Part shown: in pieces, positions 46,333-58,700 of the stretch
Numbering within the stretch: the stretch's first letter is position 1
Layout: each line of letters opens with the position of its first letter
NCBI GenBank assembly: GCA_020055645.1
Contig: CM034549.1
Coordinates: 2,666,001-2,730,000 of the forward strand
Source: Tomocerus qinae
Lineage: Eukaryota > Arthropoda > Collembola > Entomobryomorpha > Tomoceridae
Length of the DNA: 64,000 bases
Direction: 5' to 3'
The notes under the pieces: generated by a model
The model's input: the letters and a program-made list of their open reading frames with translations, nothing else
Databases searched by the model: none
What the model was told of the DNA's origin: nothing
Position numbers and translations under genes: made by a program

Positions 46333-49300
46333 ATGTCGAGCGGAGGTCAGAAAGTTGGAGAGCCGCGAAGGCCACCAAGACCAAGACGAGCAAAAGACGA
46401 ACATGACGCCTGCGAAAACGACCATAGTTCGTTTGATGATGAGGTGCCTATTCAAGAACTTTCCAAGGTGCAAACAATTGAAGTGGGTGAATCTAATTTG
46501 CCTATTGGTAATGACCATTTGTCGAAAAGATCTGAAAGTATTGCTAATGAATCAGGCGATAGGTGTGAGCGTCAGCATGAAGCGAAATCACACATAAAAT
46601 TTGAATTAATTAAGCCGATGGAAACACCCCAGATATCAATAACCAAACCTTCGGGCAAGAATGAACGCCGGAGAAACTCTTCGGTTTGGGTGGACTACTT
46701 GCTAGATGGAAACATAACAACTTCCGGAGTTGAGTACAGTGATGGTAACAGCGACCTAGACTCACATTTAGATCCAAATCGAAAACCTAAAGTTAAAAAA
46801 GAAAGAAGTCACGTCAATTCTAGGAAAATAAAATTCGGAAAAGAAACGGAAACAGATGAAGATGACGAGGATGATGATGAAATTGAACACGAAAGATGTG
46901 TGAGTCTATTGCCTAGAAGTCTTCGCTTCCCAAGAAAAGATTCAATTTTTGTTAAAAATATGGCTCCTTCCATTAAAAATGTTCGATCATCGGAATCGTG
47001 AGTTTAGAGGATATCACTTGTATATCTAGAGCAAAGCTTTGAAAGTTTGCTATTAGTAATGGGTGTGTTAGATGGAGAGCACGGTACCTATTATTGATAA
47101 GTATAGCTGGGATAACTAATGAGTAGCAATTTTGGATGTTATGATACTAATACAATAAAGAAAGGGTTCTAGTTCTAGTTAGAAATCGTAGTTCTTACAT
47201 CTATGTGGTAATACGTAACCGACTTTAGATTTTATTGTCAATATTGAAGATTGAACCTTATTCTTTATTATCAGAGACCAAGTACAAGCTCATAGAAATG
47301 TGGACGACCTCATATTTGATATGTTCAAAGACCGCGACGAAGATATGGTCCTCGTTGGAAAATTTCTCTCCGTAAATTGATTTACTTTTAAAAATTATTC
47401 TTAAAATTAGTCCAAACATGATTCCACTTACTATATGTTTGACAGGCTTTGGAGAAAACCGGATTGAGAAAGAAGGATCCTAGACTAAATGAGTTATTTG
47501 AAAATTTGAAGATTGTACACAAGGAACAAGAGATAGCTTTTCCAAAAAGGAATATTGGTTCTGTAGAAACTCTTCGACTGGATCAGGAGACTTTCAAAAG
47601 AGTTATAACTGACAACATAGTTCTAATTTCGAGAGCCTTTAGGCAACAATTCATAATACCGGAATTTCCAACATTCTGCAACCAAATCGAAGAACTGTTT
47701 ATGAAATGTAAGAATGTTACTGGGGGAAAGGTTGCTGCTTACATTCCACAATTGGCTCGCGTGGATCCCAATTTCTGGGGTGTATCCATCTGCACAATAG
47801 ATGGTCAACGATACTCTATAGGAGATACTAAAATCCCTTTTACTCTGCAGTCCTGTTCCAAGCCTCTCACGTAAGAAAAAAAATTTTTTTGAAAAGATTT
47901 TACAGATTTTTTAGATACCAGTAAACCAATTTTAATAACAGATACGCGATAGCTTTGAATGAACTCGGAGAAGAAACAGTTCATCAATATGTTGGTCAGG
48001 AGCCGTCTGGTAGGATGTTCAACGAACTCGTCCTTGATTACAATAGTAAGTGTATCATAGCTTAACTTAGATATTTTTAATTGATGTGCAGAAGTTGAAT
48101 TCTCACACTTGAGCCGTGATACAAATATAATATATCTTAAATACTGTAAATTATATTTTATTGCTTATAGTTTTAGAAAAAGCTTTATTATCTCCATCAA
48201 ATTCTTCATTTCATTAATACGTGTTTTCAAGGTTCTGGCTGACTTAAATTTTAGTAATTTACAATATTTTATATTAATTATGATTTTAGAAAAACCTCAC
48301 AACCCTATGGTTAATGCGGGTGCCATTATAGTTTGCTCTTTATTGAAATCAATGGTCAGACCAGAAATGACCCTCGCTGAAAAGTTTGATTACACACAGA
48401 ATTATTTTAAGGTAACTTATTAGTAGTTTATTAGAGTTTGAGAGTTTATTGATTTTATTTTAGTTAAATTCAAATTAGTATTATAACATGAAGTAAATAT
48501 TTCTTTAATATTAATTTCACTGAAACTATTTTAGCGACTTGGTGGTGGAGAATACGTTGGGTTCAACAATGCAGTATTTTTGTCTGAACGTGAAGCTGCT
48601 GATCGTAATTATGCCCTCGGATTTTACATGCGAGAGCACAAATGTTTCCCAGAGGGAACTAATTTGAAGGAGTGTATGGATTACTATTTCCAGGTACCTT
48701 GTATGGACTTTGTATGTATAACATTTTTGGAATTGAAAATTAATTTTATTTTATATGAATTTGTAGTGCTGCAGTATGGAGACCGACTGTGAGACAACGG
48801 CAGTAATGGCAGTATGTGATAAATTACAATAAATATTATACTATCTGTTTTACTTATTTACTAGTTAACTTAGAACATTAATGTATGTTAAGGCGACCCT
48901 GGCGAACGGTGGCATCTGTCCCATAAGTGGAGAGAAGGTATTGAAATCAGACTCTGTTCGTGATGTCTTGTCTTTGATGCATTCTTGCGGAATGTACGAC
49001 TACTCCGGTCAATTCGCTTTCAAAGTTGGACTACCAGCCAAGTCTGGAGTGAGTGGCTCGATAATTTTAGTTGTACCGAATGTGTTGGGAATGACAATTT
49101 GGAGTCCGCCCTTAGATGCGTTAGGTAATACCGTCCGAGGTGTTGCTCTTTGTCAGGTATACATCAATTAGCAATTTTCGTTATTACCCCATTAGTATAC
49201 CCTTGAACAGCCCATGAAATGGTCTTTATGCTCATTTTATTATGACAATTGCAGGAGCTTGTCGAAGTTTTCAATTTCCACAAATATGACAATTTGAGAC

Positions 49301-49734
49301 ATGCGTCACATAAGGTAGATCCTAGAAGACATCGTTATGAAACAAAAGGATTGAATATTGTCAATTTGTTGTTCTCTGCTGCTTCTGGAGATGTTACATC
49401 AATGCGCCGTCACCACCTCTCAGGTATGGATATGAGTGCTTCAGACTACGATGGAAGGACTGCTCTTCATTTAGCCGCCGCGGAAGGTCATTTAGAATGT
49501 GTCGAGTATCTTCTGAGGCACTGCAGCGTGTCACATAAACCAATTGACAGGTATACGTTTATTTAAAATAGTATTACTTGGCTTCATTAAATCGCTGTGA
49601 ATGGAAATAAGCTTTTAACGTTTTGACTCTGTTGTTTTAGATGGGGCCATTTACCATTAGACGACGCGGAAAGGTTTGGCCACGAGGATGTGGCCGAATT
49701 TCTAAGGCAGTGGGACAAAGATAATGCCGAATAA
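46333..49734 (+). CDS. GLS: Kidney-type glutaminase with ankyrin repeats
   Basis: Exons 46333-46997, 47275-47371, 47446-47870, 47942-48045, 48290-48411, 48535-48693, 48767-48811, 48893-49156, 49255-49550 and 49641-49734 give 756 aa. Glutaminase converts glutamine to glutamate and ammonia. The beta-lactamase-like catalytic core has the SCSKPL motif (Ser and Lys nucleophile pair), [11 protein letters not shown] (catalytic Tyr), [12 protein letters not shown], the filament/allosteric loop [24 protein letters not shown] and [13 protein letters not shown] four-helix regulatory domain precedes it ([22 protein letters not shown]) and ankyrin repeats follow ([31 protein letters not shown]). The first exon here encodes 221 charged, acidic residues that do not look like a mitochondrial signal, unlike the alternative upstream exons. 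The regulatory 45-nt exon 48767 is the conserved one. Confidence 0.94.
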
Positions 49735-52700
49735 AAATCTCCTGATATTTCTTCAATATGTAAGGCCGGCGGATGAACTGTAAATGCAAAAGCGTCTTTA
49801 ATTAGATACTATTTTATGTTTGTAAGACTCATACTTAAAAAAAATTATGATTAGGAATCCAACCGTCTATGTGAAGATGTTAAAGTTCACCTGCGTTTTA
49901 GCAACACTAGCAATTATGAACTCAACTGCTACGACGAGAAATAGTAATGCCGTAGTTTATTTCGATGTAAATATCAAAGTACAAAGAAATATCATCAAAT
50001 AAATCAAGGGACGGATTTAGGCAGGCGTCTAAAAAGTTCTTTGTCACAATAAAGAACAAGTAATAATATCTTGGTCACGTTTTATCATAAAGCTACTGTA
50101 CGACTGACCAGGGCAACTGTATTTAAATTCGCGTCCCTTATACACCTTTCCTGTTCCTAAATGTAATTCCTTTGCGTACTTCATGTGCGTTTTTGAAATG
50201 TGAAGCTACAAAAGCATAGTTTTTTGGCTAGCAATAATTAACTTTTTAATTTAAATAAACTATACAACACATTTTAACAAGGCAAGATTCGACAGTTACA
50301 GGAACAGTAAAGTTATTATTGTCATTTCATCAACCTTTCCATAAAATTGACAAAATGTGTTTTCAAAAAAACTACAAATAGTAAATGAGTCAAATAATTT
50401 AGAAGAAATAAACTGTACGTAAAGTGTTAGCTTGAAAACAATAAATGTACCTTACCTACTGTACTGAACTATTAAGTTTATGAATTTGTGATCAATGATG
50501 GTTGTTGAATTGTAATTCAGTATCCTATGATAATCGCGCATTAAGCCTTCACTGTCAGTAATTGTGTAATTTAAGTGTAAATTTGGAAGTCACAAGACTG
50601 TGACTATATTTGAACAATATTACTTAAGTGGACTAAATATCAGACAATAATTTCTGTGTAAATAATAAGATAGACATTGCTATTTATGCTAATTGATGCA
50701 ATGCACACAAATGTATTACTTAAAATCGTGGTCCTTAAAACGTGTATGAAAATATTATTCACTAATGCCAGGTCTAACAATTTAGTCTTCCTGTTTTACT
50801 TTAACGGTTTAGCTGTATATATATATCATATATTTATTCAGTAGTTTAAGTTAGGCTTAAAACTGTTTCTTAATTAGCAGGTGTACTTAAAGAATTGTAC
50901 GTGGTAAACGAAACTAGTCAGACTTAGAACCTAAAATGAAATTTTCTTGTGTCGATGGGTAATTTGTAGTTGTAGTTGCATTTCGCACGCATGTACTTGT
51001 GTTAGTATCCGCAAGGAAATCAAGTCTACGATAATCCTAAAATTAATTGTATCACAAGAAATGGATTGACAGGATACGTTTGTTGTTCATTGGTTAATAA
51101 TGCATGTCAATCGTATTAATCGAAACCAAACGATTCCATAAAAATCTATGAAGGTTTTTATTCAGGTCTACTTCAATTCAATGATCAGTGTATATCTAAA
51201 TTGTAGGTAGTTGTTATCCCAAAACTGCCTTATTACCTGTAGTAAGTAATGGGAATCTCAAAGAACCAAACAAGTATAATGTAATATGTATCTCATATCT
51301 ATGTGTAGATCTGATAAACATTTAGCCATTAATACATATGTGTAATGATAAATAACGCTACTAGTATTCTCTGTGTACATTATGTATTGATGTGGGTTAT
51401 GTACAATTGCATAATATTATAATCTCCTATAAGGACAAACGTGTGATCTAAGCTTTAAAATCATCACACAGTTTTTGTCTATATGTTTATGCATAAAGAT
51501 GGTCTATGAAAGCTGTGTATTCTTGTTAGACGTCCGTAGTAAAATGGAATTTCAATGTCGTTAACTTGATACTTGGTGTCCATTCATTTCATGTCATTGA
51601 TTCATATCATATTATCACCCTTTTAGAATTACCTCAATTTCATTTTTTGCCTCATTCGGTTTGTGTGTTCTTGCTAATGCACACTTTATGACACTTTGGT
51701 TTTGATTCACTTCTGTATCGGCATTTGTTTTCAATTTTCACAATTGCATGCATCAACATTTTATTTTTTATCTTAAAAATACAGGTAAGTTTATTAAAAA
51801 GGTCTCTCAAGGTTCGATTGTAGAAAACTATTTACTGCCTCAACTTGCATTTACCAGTAGAATCTTTTCCTTTTCTATAATTTTCAAACTGTCCTAATAT
51901 CAGCAGAATGATGATTTAATGATGTTAATTCAATTGGATTACTAGTAGACCATTGCGAAGTTCATGTTCATACAGATGTAAATAACACTTAATAAGCTTA
52001 ATAACACGTTGCAACAAGGTGCGATATGTCTAGGAAAGATTGTGGGTATTGTACTCCAGTTCTCACAGTGTGGTCACTCACTACAATACAAAAAATAAAA
52101 CCAACATACGTAATTCCTGATTTGTAGTTTTTGTAACATTCATGACTGTCAGTTAAAAGTCTTGCACTTCTATATAAATGGTCCTATACTCACTAGGATG
52201 ATGTGAAATCACAAAATGTCACATTTTCTCAAACTGATTTCCCAACATGTTTTTCAATCCCATTTATAAGGAACAATACATAGAAAAGTTATTAATCTGC
52301 TGTTAAGTTGTGTTTAGTGCAGTATTAACATATATTATATTATATTACCTGCTGGTCAGTCAGTACATATTATGTCTGTGTGGTGTAATCTCGTCTGTAC
52401 ATGCACATTTAATTTGGATCCCACAGGGGTGTATGTCATGTCAAAATTGTATTGTGAGAGAAGCAAAGTAAGTACTATATGAAACAACATCATGTCAGTA
52501 ATAAATAAGCCATTGTCAAGTGATTAGGACTTGAGGCTGAGATTAGAGCAAGATTGTGCAATAGAAACACGTGTTTCTCCTTCCTATACCAAAAACCAGC
52601 AAATCTCCTTCATCGCTTACCCAATCTCACCTTTACAATTTACTATAACGCAATATACTGTTGTCTGCTACTTATAGCTGGCTCCTTCCAACTCTGTATA

Positions 52701-53445
52701 ATATTTACATTTTCTATTGTACATTTACTTAGATGAAAGAAAACTTCGGTATATAGTCACTCACATCATATTTCCATCATAGGTAAACTGCGTCCCCTTA
52801 GAGAGAAATGTTATATCAGTATGCATCGTAGGGCGAGCAGATAGAGACGAGAAACGGAAGAAACAAAAGCAAACCACGAAAACCAAATGACATGCCCTTT
52901 TTTCTCTATCTCTGCTGAACTACCTCGTAATACCTTTAATGGAGGAATTGGTGTCCAATTTCTGAGATTTTAATCGCTGTCTGCTACTAAATTGACCGTG
53001 GGCTTTTAACAGACATAGATTTTAAATTATATTTATCCATATTGGATTACAGTTGACATTTGTACCACAAATCACAAGTACTTAATATATTATACCCATT
53101 AAGAGGCATGTTCATATACTATATAGCAAAAGTATCTTGCAGATCCCAACTGATCCTAAGAATGTTTTTTCTTCCATATAGTTTATGTTATTTATTTTAA
53201 CCTTTTTAGATGTGTTTCGCACCAAAAATAGCATCTAGCATTAATTATTTGTACAAACAATTTAGGCTTCAAAAATTAAATTACAGTAGAATCACGGCAT
53301 TTATGCACGTATGTATATTGCGTGATGTGTGGGTACCAATAAATTATACCATTCCACAAGTTAAGGCACTTACAGGGTATAATATTAAGTTTACATTACT
53401 TATGTTGTTGGATGACATAGCATAATGAAATGAGTAAAATGTAAA

Positions 53446-53481
53446 TGTAAACAGTTTGTAAACAGTTTGTAAACAGTTTAA
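53446..53481. repeat. Three tandem TGTAAACAGTTT units
   Basis: The 12-bp unit TGTAAACAGTTT is repeated about three times without interruption. Each copy contains TGTAAACA, a perfect forkhead (FOX) binding core. Function is only suggested by the motif. Confidence 0.5.
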
Positions 53482-54565
53482 TTTGTTTAACTTTATTGTA
53501 CAACATCTATGCAGTAAATCAGCAAAAGTTTGTTTTCGCTTTCATTTTGCATTTATTGTATGTGATATAACTTAACGAAAATCATCAAACCATAGGTCAG
53601 TATGTACCGTTTATCCCTTATCTACATAGTGTAACATCGGACTTGTTTAGGTAGAAAGCTGTGTGGAGTACATTGTGTTGTAACTATAGGCGTTTCAAAA
53701 CATTTCTGAAGCTGTTGTGAATTGCTTAACCCTAAGTCAATACACAACGCAGTGTTGATGAGTCTGTAACACACACATTGTTCTGTTCGGGACATCTCAT
53801 TTGGTCACTGTCACTATATTTACACAAATGCATCATGACTAAAACATAGACAGAATAGCATGTCATAAAATGTGCTCAGTTCTGTAGTTTTCATCGTGTC
53901 AGGAGAACTAATTGGAGATAGTGAAATCTGGACTAAACTACTAAATGGCCACACAGAACGGAAATTACTGACATGGATGTAAGTGTAAATGTATCGTGTA
54001 TTACTTTACTGCTGTAGTTCCTATACTTGAACCTCAACATATGAGTAAACCCTTTCCATTTACGACATGAAAGATAGAATATCCACTGAAGTTGAAGTTG
54101 AGACATTGTTTAAATCTGTTTTCGTCAATTGTCAACTTTGTCTAACTTACAGAAGATTGATTACCATATACTCCATTCACTAAGATATGTACACTTTGTT
54201 TATCATTTCAGAGAGATTATCCTCTCCTCCCCAATTAAGAATAGCCTACAGAGACGATGGCAATGAGCGCAGAGTGAGCCAACTAATCCTATACATTATA
54301 ATATAAGTTATCCTACACGCTCACATCTTTTATTACATATGAGACTGGATCTGATAGATATGAACATTAAAATATACCTAAACAACGTAAGCAATTCAAA
54401 TTGCCCTTGTTTATACTATATTCTCACACTGCCTAGAGCAAGTAGAGAAGCACCTACTATACTATGTGAATGCCTATTACATAATCTAAATCTAGTACTC
54501 CAAGCATTAGTATCTGCAGTAACTGAATAGTAACATTGAAAAGAGCGTGAAAGTAAATTACTTAC

Positions 54566-54666
54566 CTCATTCCCGCATAAGCAGAAATTAAAGGACCGAC
54601 CCTTCCAAGAGAGATGTTTGCATCGCATTTCGTAAATTACAATCGAGGCATCGAAGGGTATAGAGA
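54566..54666 (-). ncRNA. Possible non-coding exon (minus strand)
   Basis: On the minus strand the segment ends GGGAATGAG followed by GTAAGTAA, a strong donor, and is preceded by a possible acceptor (TTTCTATCAG at 54667). It has no long open frame. Together with 55615-55727 it suggests a spliced leader region or lncRNA transcribed right to left. Confidence 0.35.
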
Positions 54667-55614
54667 CTGATAGAAACTGAAGCCAATTAACTCAGCACAG
54701 ATTTCCTCTTTATTACCTTAAAGCAATTAACAGAGGAGCCCGTTGTTTGGATCTGTGGGCAACTTTCCATTTTAAGACATGCTTTATTACTTATACTTAA
54801 CTATTGTGTGTGTGGATGGGTTGGTGTGGGTGGGTACATTGCATAAGCGAGATAAACGACTAGCCATCAAACAGTTCTGCTTATAATTATAGTATGTGAT
54901 GACTATAAGGATATATAAATTCGAATTAAGAGTGCGCAACAAATTGGGTCAGCCTTGTCATACTTTACAACATATTAACACACAACTTATTAGTAATTAT
55001 CAAGAGCGAGTATCCATTATGCGTAATAACAATACTAGCTTATTGAAAACAGAATATAACTGCTTATTGAAAACGTATAATGTTCATACAAGTAGTGCAA
55101 CAACTTTACTTGATTATTCTTTCTACACGCAAAACAAGAGATAATAGTCCTCCCTGTGCTTACTAAATATTGTTCACTGTACTAAGTACATAAAAACAAT
55201 TCAATTTAGGCAGCTATTAATAGGAACTGGACAAACGTAATTAATGGAGTAAGAAATGGGAAGTCGCAGTGTAAATTGAATCATTAAATTATGATTTCTA
55301 TTTAAGACAAGGAAAACACAGAATTGGAATAAATAAGTATAGTAAAATTTAACAGGTGTGTTAATTTCATAGTTAACTAGTTGTGTGGAAGTTAGAAATA
55401 ATGTATAGGAAACAAATAAAGTAATGAATTCATTAGCAGTAAGCTAATGTATTTAGTAGCTATCAACTCTCAACTGTTTTTCCCTATTAAACATTTCTAA
55501 TCGTTTTCTTCTCTTGCTTAAGACACACAGAAGTGTAGCCAACATTGAACAGGTACAAAGAGTGTGTGTAAAGTAAACACGTTAATTGAGACCAGTAATT
55601 AGTTAAACACTTAC

Positions 55615-55727
55615 CTGAACTCAATTTAAAACAAGTCCAAAGTCAAGTGTGACTTCTTTCCACAATCACCGTTCATGTCGCAATTTAACTAGATCTTTTC
55701 CCCTTCTCTGTGGTAATCTTGAATGCT
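55615..55727 (-). ncRNA. Possible non-coding exon (minus strand)
   Basis: The segment is bounded by a good acceptor (TTATTTTCCAG) and a consensus donor (CAG followed by GTAAGTG). The only ATG frame is 14 codons long, so it is either a 5'UTR exon or part of a non-coding RNA. It is 113 nt, a typical exon size. Confidence 0.4.
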
Positions 55728-58700
55728 CTGGAAAATAAACGGTTTGAGCAATTAGCATTTAATAAAGCCAAACATGACAAATGACTTAATTGATACAACA
55801 GTAAACAACATCAAGAATTGTTTTGCATTCACAACGTTTTTTCATTCTGCAAAAAAAATCCCGAGCATGATTTTTAACAGAAAATTCACATCTGTCAGCT
55901 GTCTACTTGTATATGCAGGATGGGATTGGTCTTAATTTTGTGACGACGCCGTGGGTGGGGTGGTGACATGACTTCATTCTTAATAATGCATGCAGTGTAG
56001 TTGAACAATCAATTACGTGTATGCTTTTCTTTAGAAAGCAGACAAGAAAGTTTTTTTCCGGGAGAGTGAGCAGGAAGAAAAGTGTGGATAGAGAGAGAAT
56101 GATTTTTTAAGGAACCTCTCTGCATGTTTATCTACGGCTGCCAATTTCTTTGAGAATCAGACAACCGTAAAAAGTCAAGTGACAGAGTTTGACTTGACAA
56201 GCTTATTTCCTCGCATCTCGTCTCAGTGCATTCAAGAACTAACTTTATTCAATGCATAGCTTTTTGTCCGCCCTCGTAAGTCTAACTGTAGATATATAGG
56301 ATCCCACATGACATGATCATTGTTATTGAAAATCTAACAAAGTAGCTACGAATGTAAGGTTGACTGACATCAGAATGAATTTAAGTAAGCCCACGCGTCC
56401 CAAAACATTATCCCTTCCTAACCCAACACACGAGACTCATAACTTAATAAATGCTGCTCTAGATTCAACATAACATCAAAATATCACAGACCATCGAGGA
56501 ATATGGAAACATTATGTTAGGTGACTAGGATAATTTAATACTAGACCGAATAAATGCATAAGATAAATGAATTAATATAGTAATTTACATTGGAATACAA
56601 AATTATGCCCTGGATGAGTGTACAGTATCACAATGTACCATAAATAATCAGTTAAACTATAAAAGCTAAAAGTTTTAAGTGTGTATGAAAGTAGAGATTA
56701 TTGACTATTATAAGTTGAATTGAATTTATTAGCTTGTATTTGCTGTATGTGCTGTGTATACCGACCGAATATGTATGTACCTTTAAGACCTTCGCGACAA
56801 TAAATTGGATGACTTGTCATAATAATTCTAAAGACAAATATTTTATTTAGGCATAATATTATTATAGTGGGTGGGAATAGTAAATGGTGGTATTGTGTGT
56901 AGGAGAAAAGGTAAATATAATATAACGGAAGAATTGTCTGATGGGTATCTACCTGTCTGGATTGAAAATCATAAAATGATCGGGGAAGGAAAATAAATGC
57001 TGAATAAGCGGAGACGGAGACAGGCCGCCGGTGTGGGTGGATGTGGGAAGCTATCACTCAATAAGTGTTACAGTTACATATCCTTCCTTTCCATAATAAT
57101 TCAGCTTTTGCTTGGCAGAATTCAGAAATAGAAAAACTGTAAAGCATTTGAAGTTTGAACTTGTGGACAGACCCAGCCGAATGTTTATAACTGTGCTTAT
57201 GGTTTTATCTATCGATAGCATTTGCATATACCTTATATATTATCCTTCGACCTAGCAAGTACATACAGTACAGGACTGCTTTGCATACTTTTAAATTCTT
57301 AGCATTCTCGTCCAGTTTCATTGTACACACAATAAGCATTTGTTCTATCCTTCTCGACTTTAGGACTAAAAATTGTCTTTGGAGACTAAATTCCACTGCA
57401 GTTTAGGTAGATAAAGAGGGCCGAGCATATGGAGTTAAAATAACCTAAAAAGAATTTCAGTGGGATAACTGTACAAGCATAACTGTACTTTAATACTATC
57501 ATATCGCACGAATAATACTCCGATCATACCAAACACAATAAATATCTCTACTCCCTATGCTTATATAATTAGATATCTACTATGTATAGTGGTCAGAAAA
57601 GCCTTTCTGTGGGTTAAACTTCGTCTGGTCTCGTTCTTTCTGTCTCTTTCAATTATTGTTGGTGTTAATGTAACCGATATGCTACTTGTAAGACCACTTT
57701 TGTAAAGTCTACGCTATAGCTTCACTCTCCTCAACGTCCAGCAGCCAGATTCCACATACAGCCCTCCGCATTAATATATCGCTGTCTTGATGTCTTGTAA
57801 AAAGGAAAGTAGGATAAAGCATTCCGCAGTCAGTAGTCGTTAGTTTAAACTGTGTCCTAGGTAAGGGATCTTTCTATGTTGATACAACTATATCTGTATA
57901 TAGTCTTTGAAATGTATATTTTAGCTCTTCTCTCGCCATGCCTTGGAATTTCTTCTATTTCAGCTTTTAACTGTTTCTTCATTCTTATTTGGCTTTACAA
58001 TCCTTAACCTACTAACAAATGTATCCTAATCTCTTTTATCTACTCCATTCCTCTGTCCAATATTCAGCATAATAATAAAGATAAAGTAGACAACAAATAA
58101 ATACCTTTACCGCTCACAGTCATCTGCCTTTTCTATCGCTTATTTGCTATCTGAGATAGCTCGTAGTCTGAGTCTGCCATCCATTTCTTATTACATTTAT
58201 ATACTCAGAAAGAATTCCAATTATTCCATAGCTATTTTATCTTACTAAAAATGCATATTCATTGTATTGTATTACTTTTGTCAGAATGAGAATAATGTCA
58301 TTTCTATAATGTTGACATGTCTATTGAGTGATATACTTTTCGTCCTTTGAATAGAGGCTGACAATTTGCAACAATTTGTTTTGAGATCTTAAGTTTACTG
58401 TGAACTGTAGTAATATCAACATGTATTTATGAAGCCAGTCGTCTTTTAAGGGCATTAAAATTCCAAATTGGGTAATTGTTAAATTACAGTTTGATGATTT
58501 TTAAGTACTAGTAGCAGAACGTTTAGAAGCTGACTAATAGTGCATGTAATCTTAAAATGAACGAAAGGAAGGAGAATGTCCCCTTTACCAAAAATGAAAT
58601 GTAAAAAATATTCAAATAAGGACTATAAAGAGAATGATAAAGCAAGGAGGGATAAAAATGAGTATTTTGTGAAAAAAGGACTAAAAATGGAAGCACGCCA

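Noticed and set aside
56698-57057. 119-codon minus-strand frame near 57 kb
   Set aside because: No family resemblance and composition typical of random AT-rich DNA; no splice signals that extend it.
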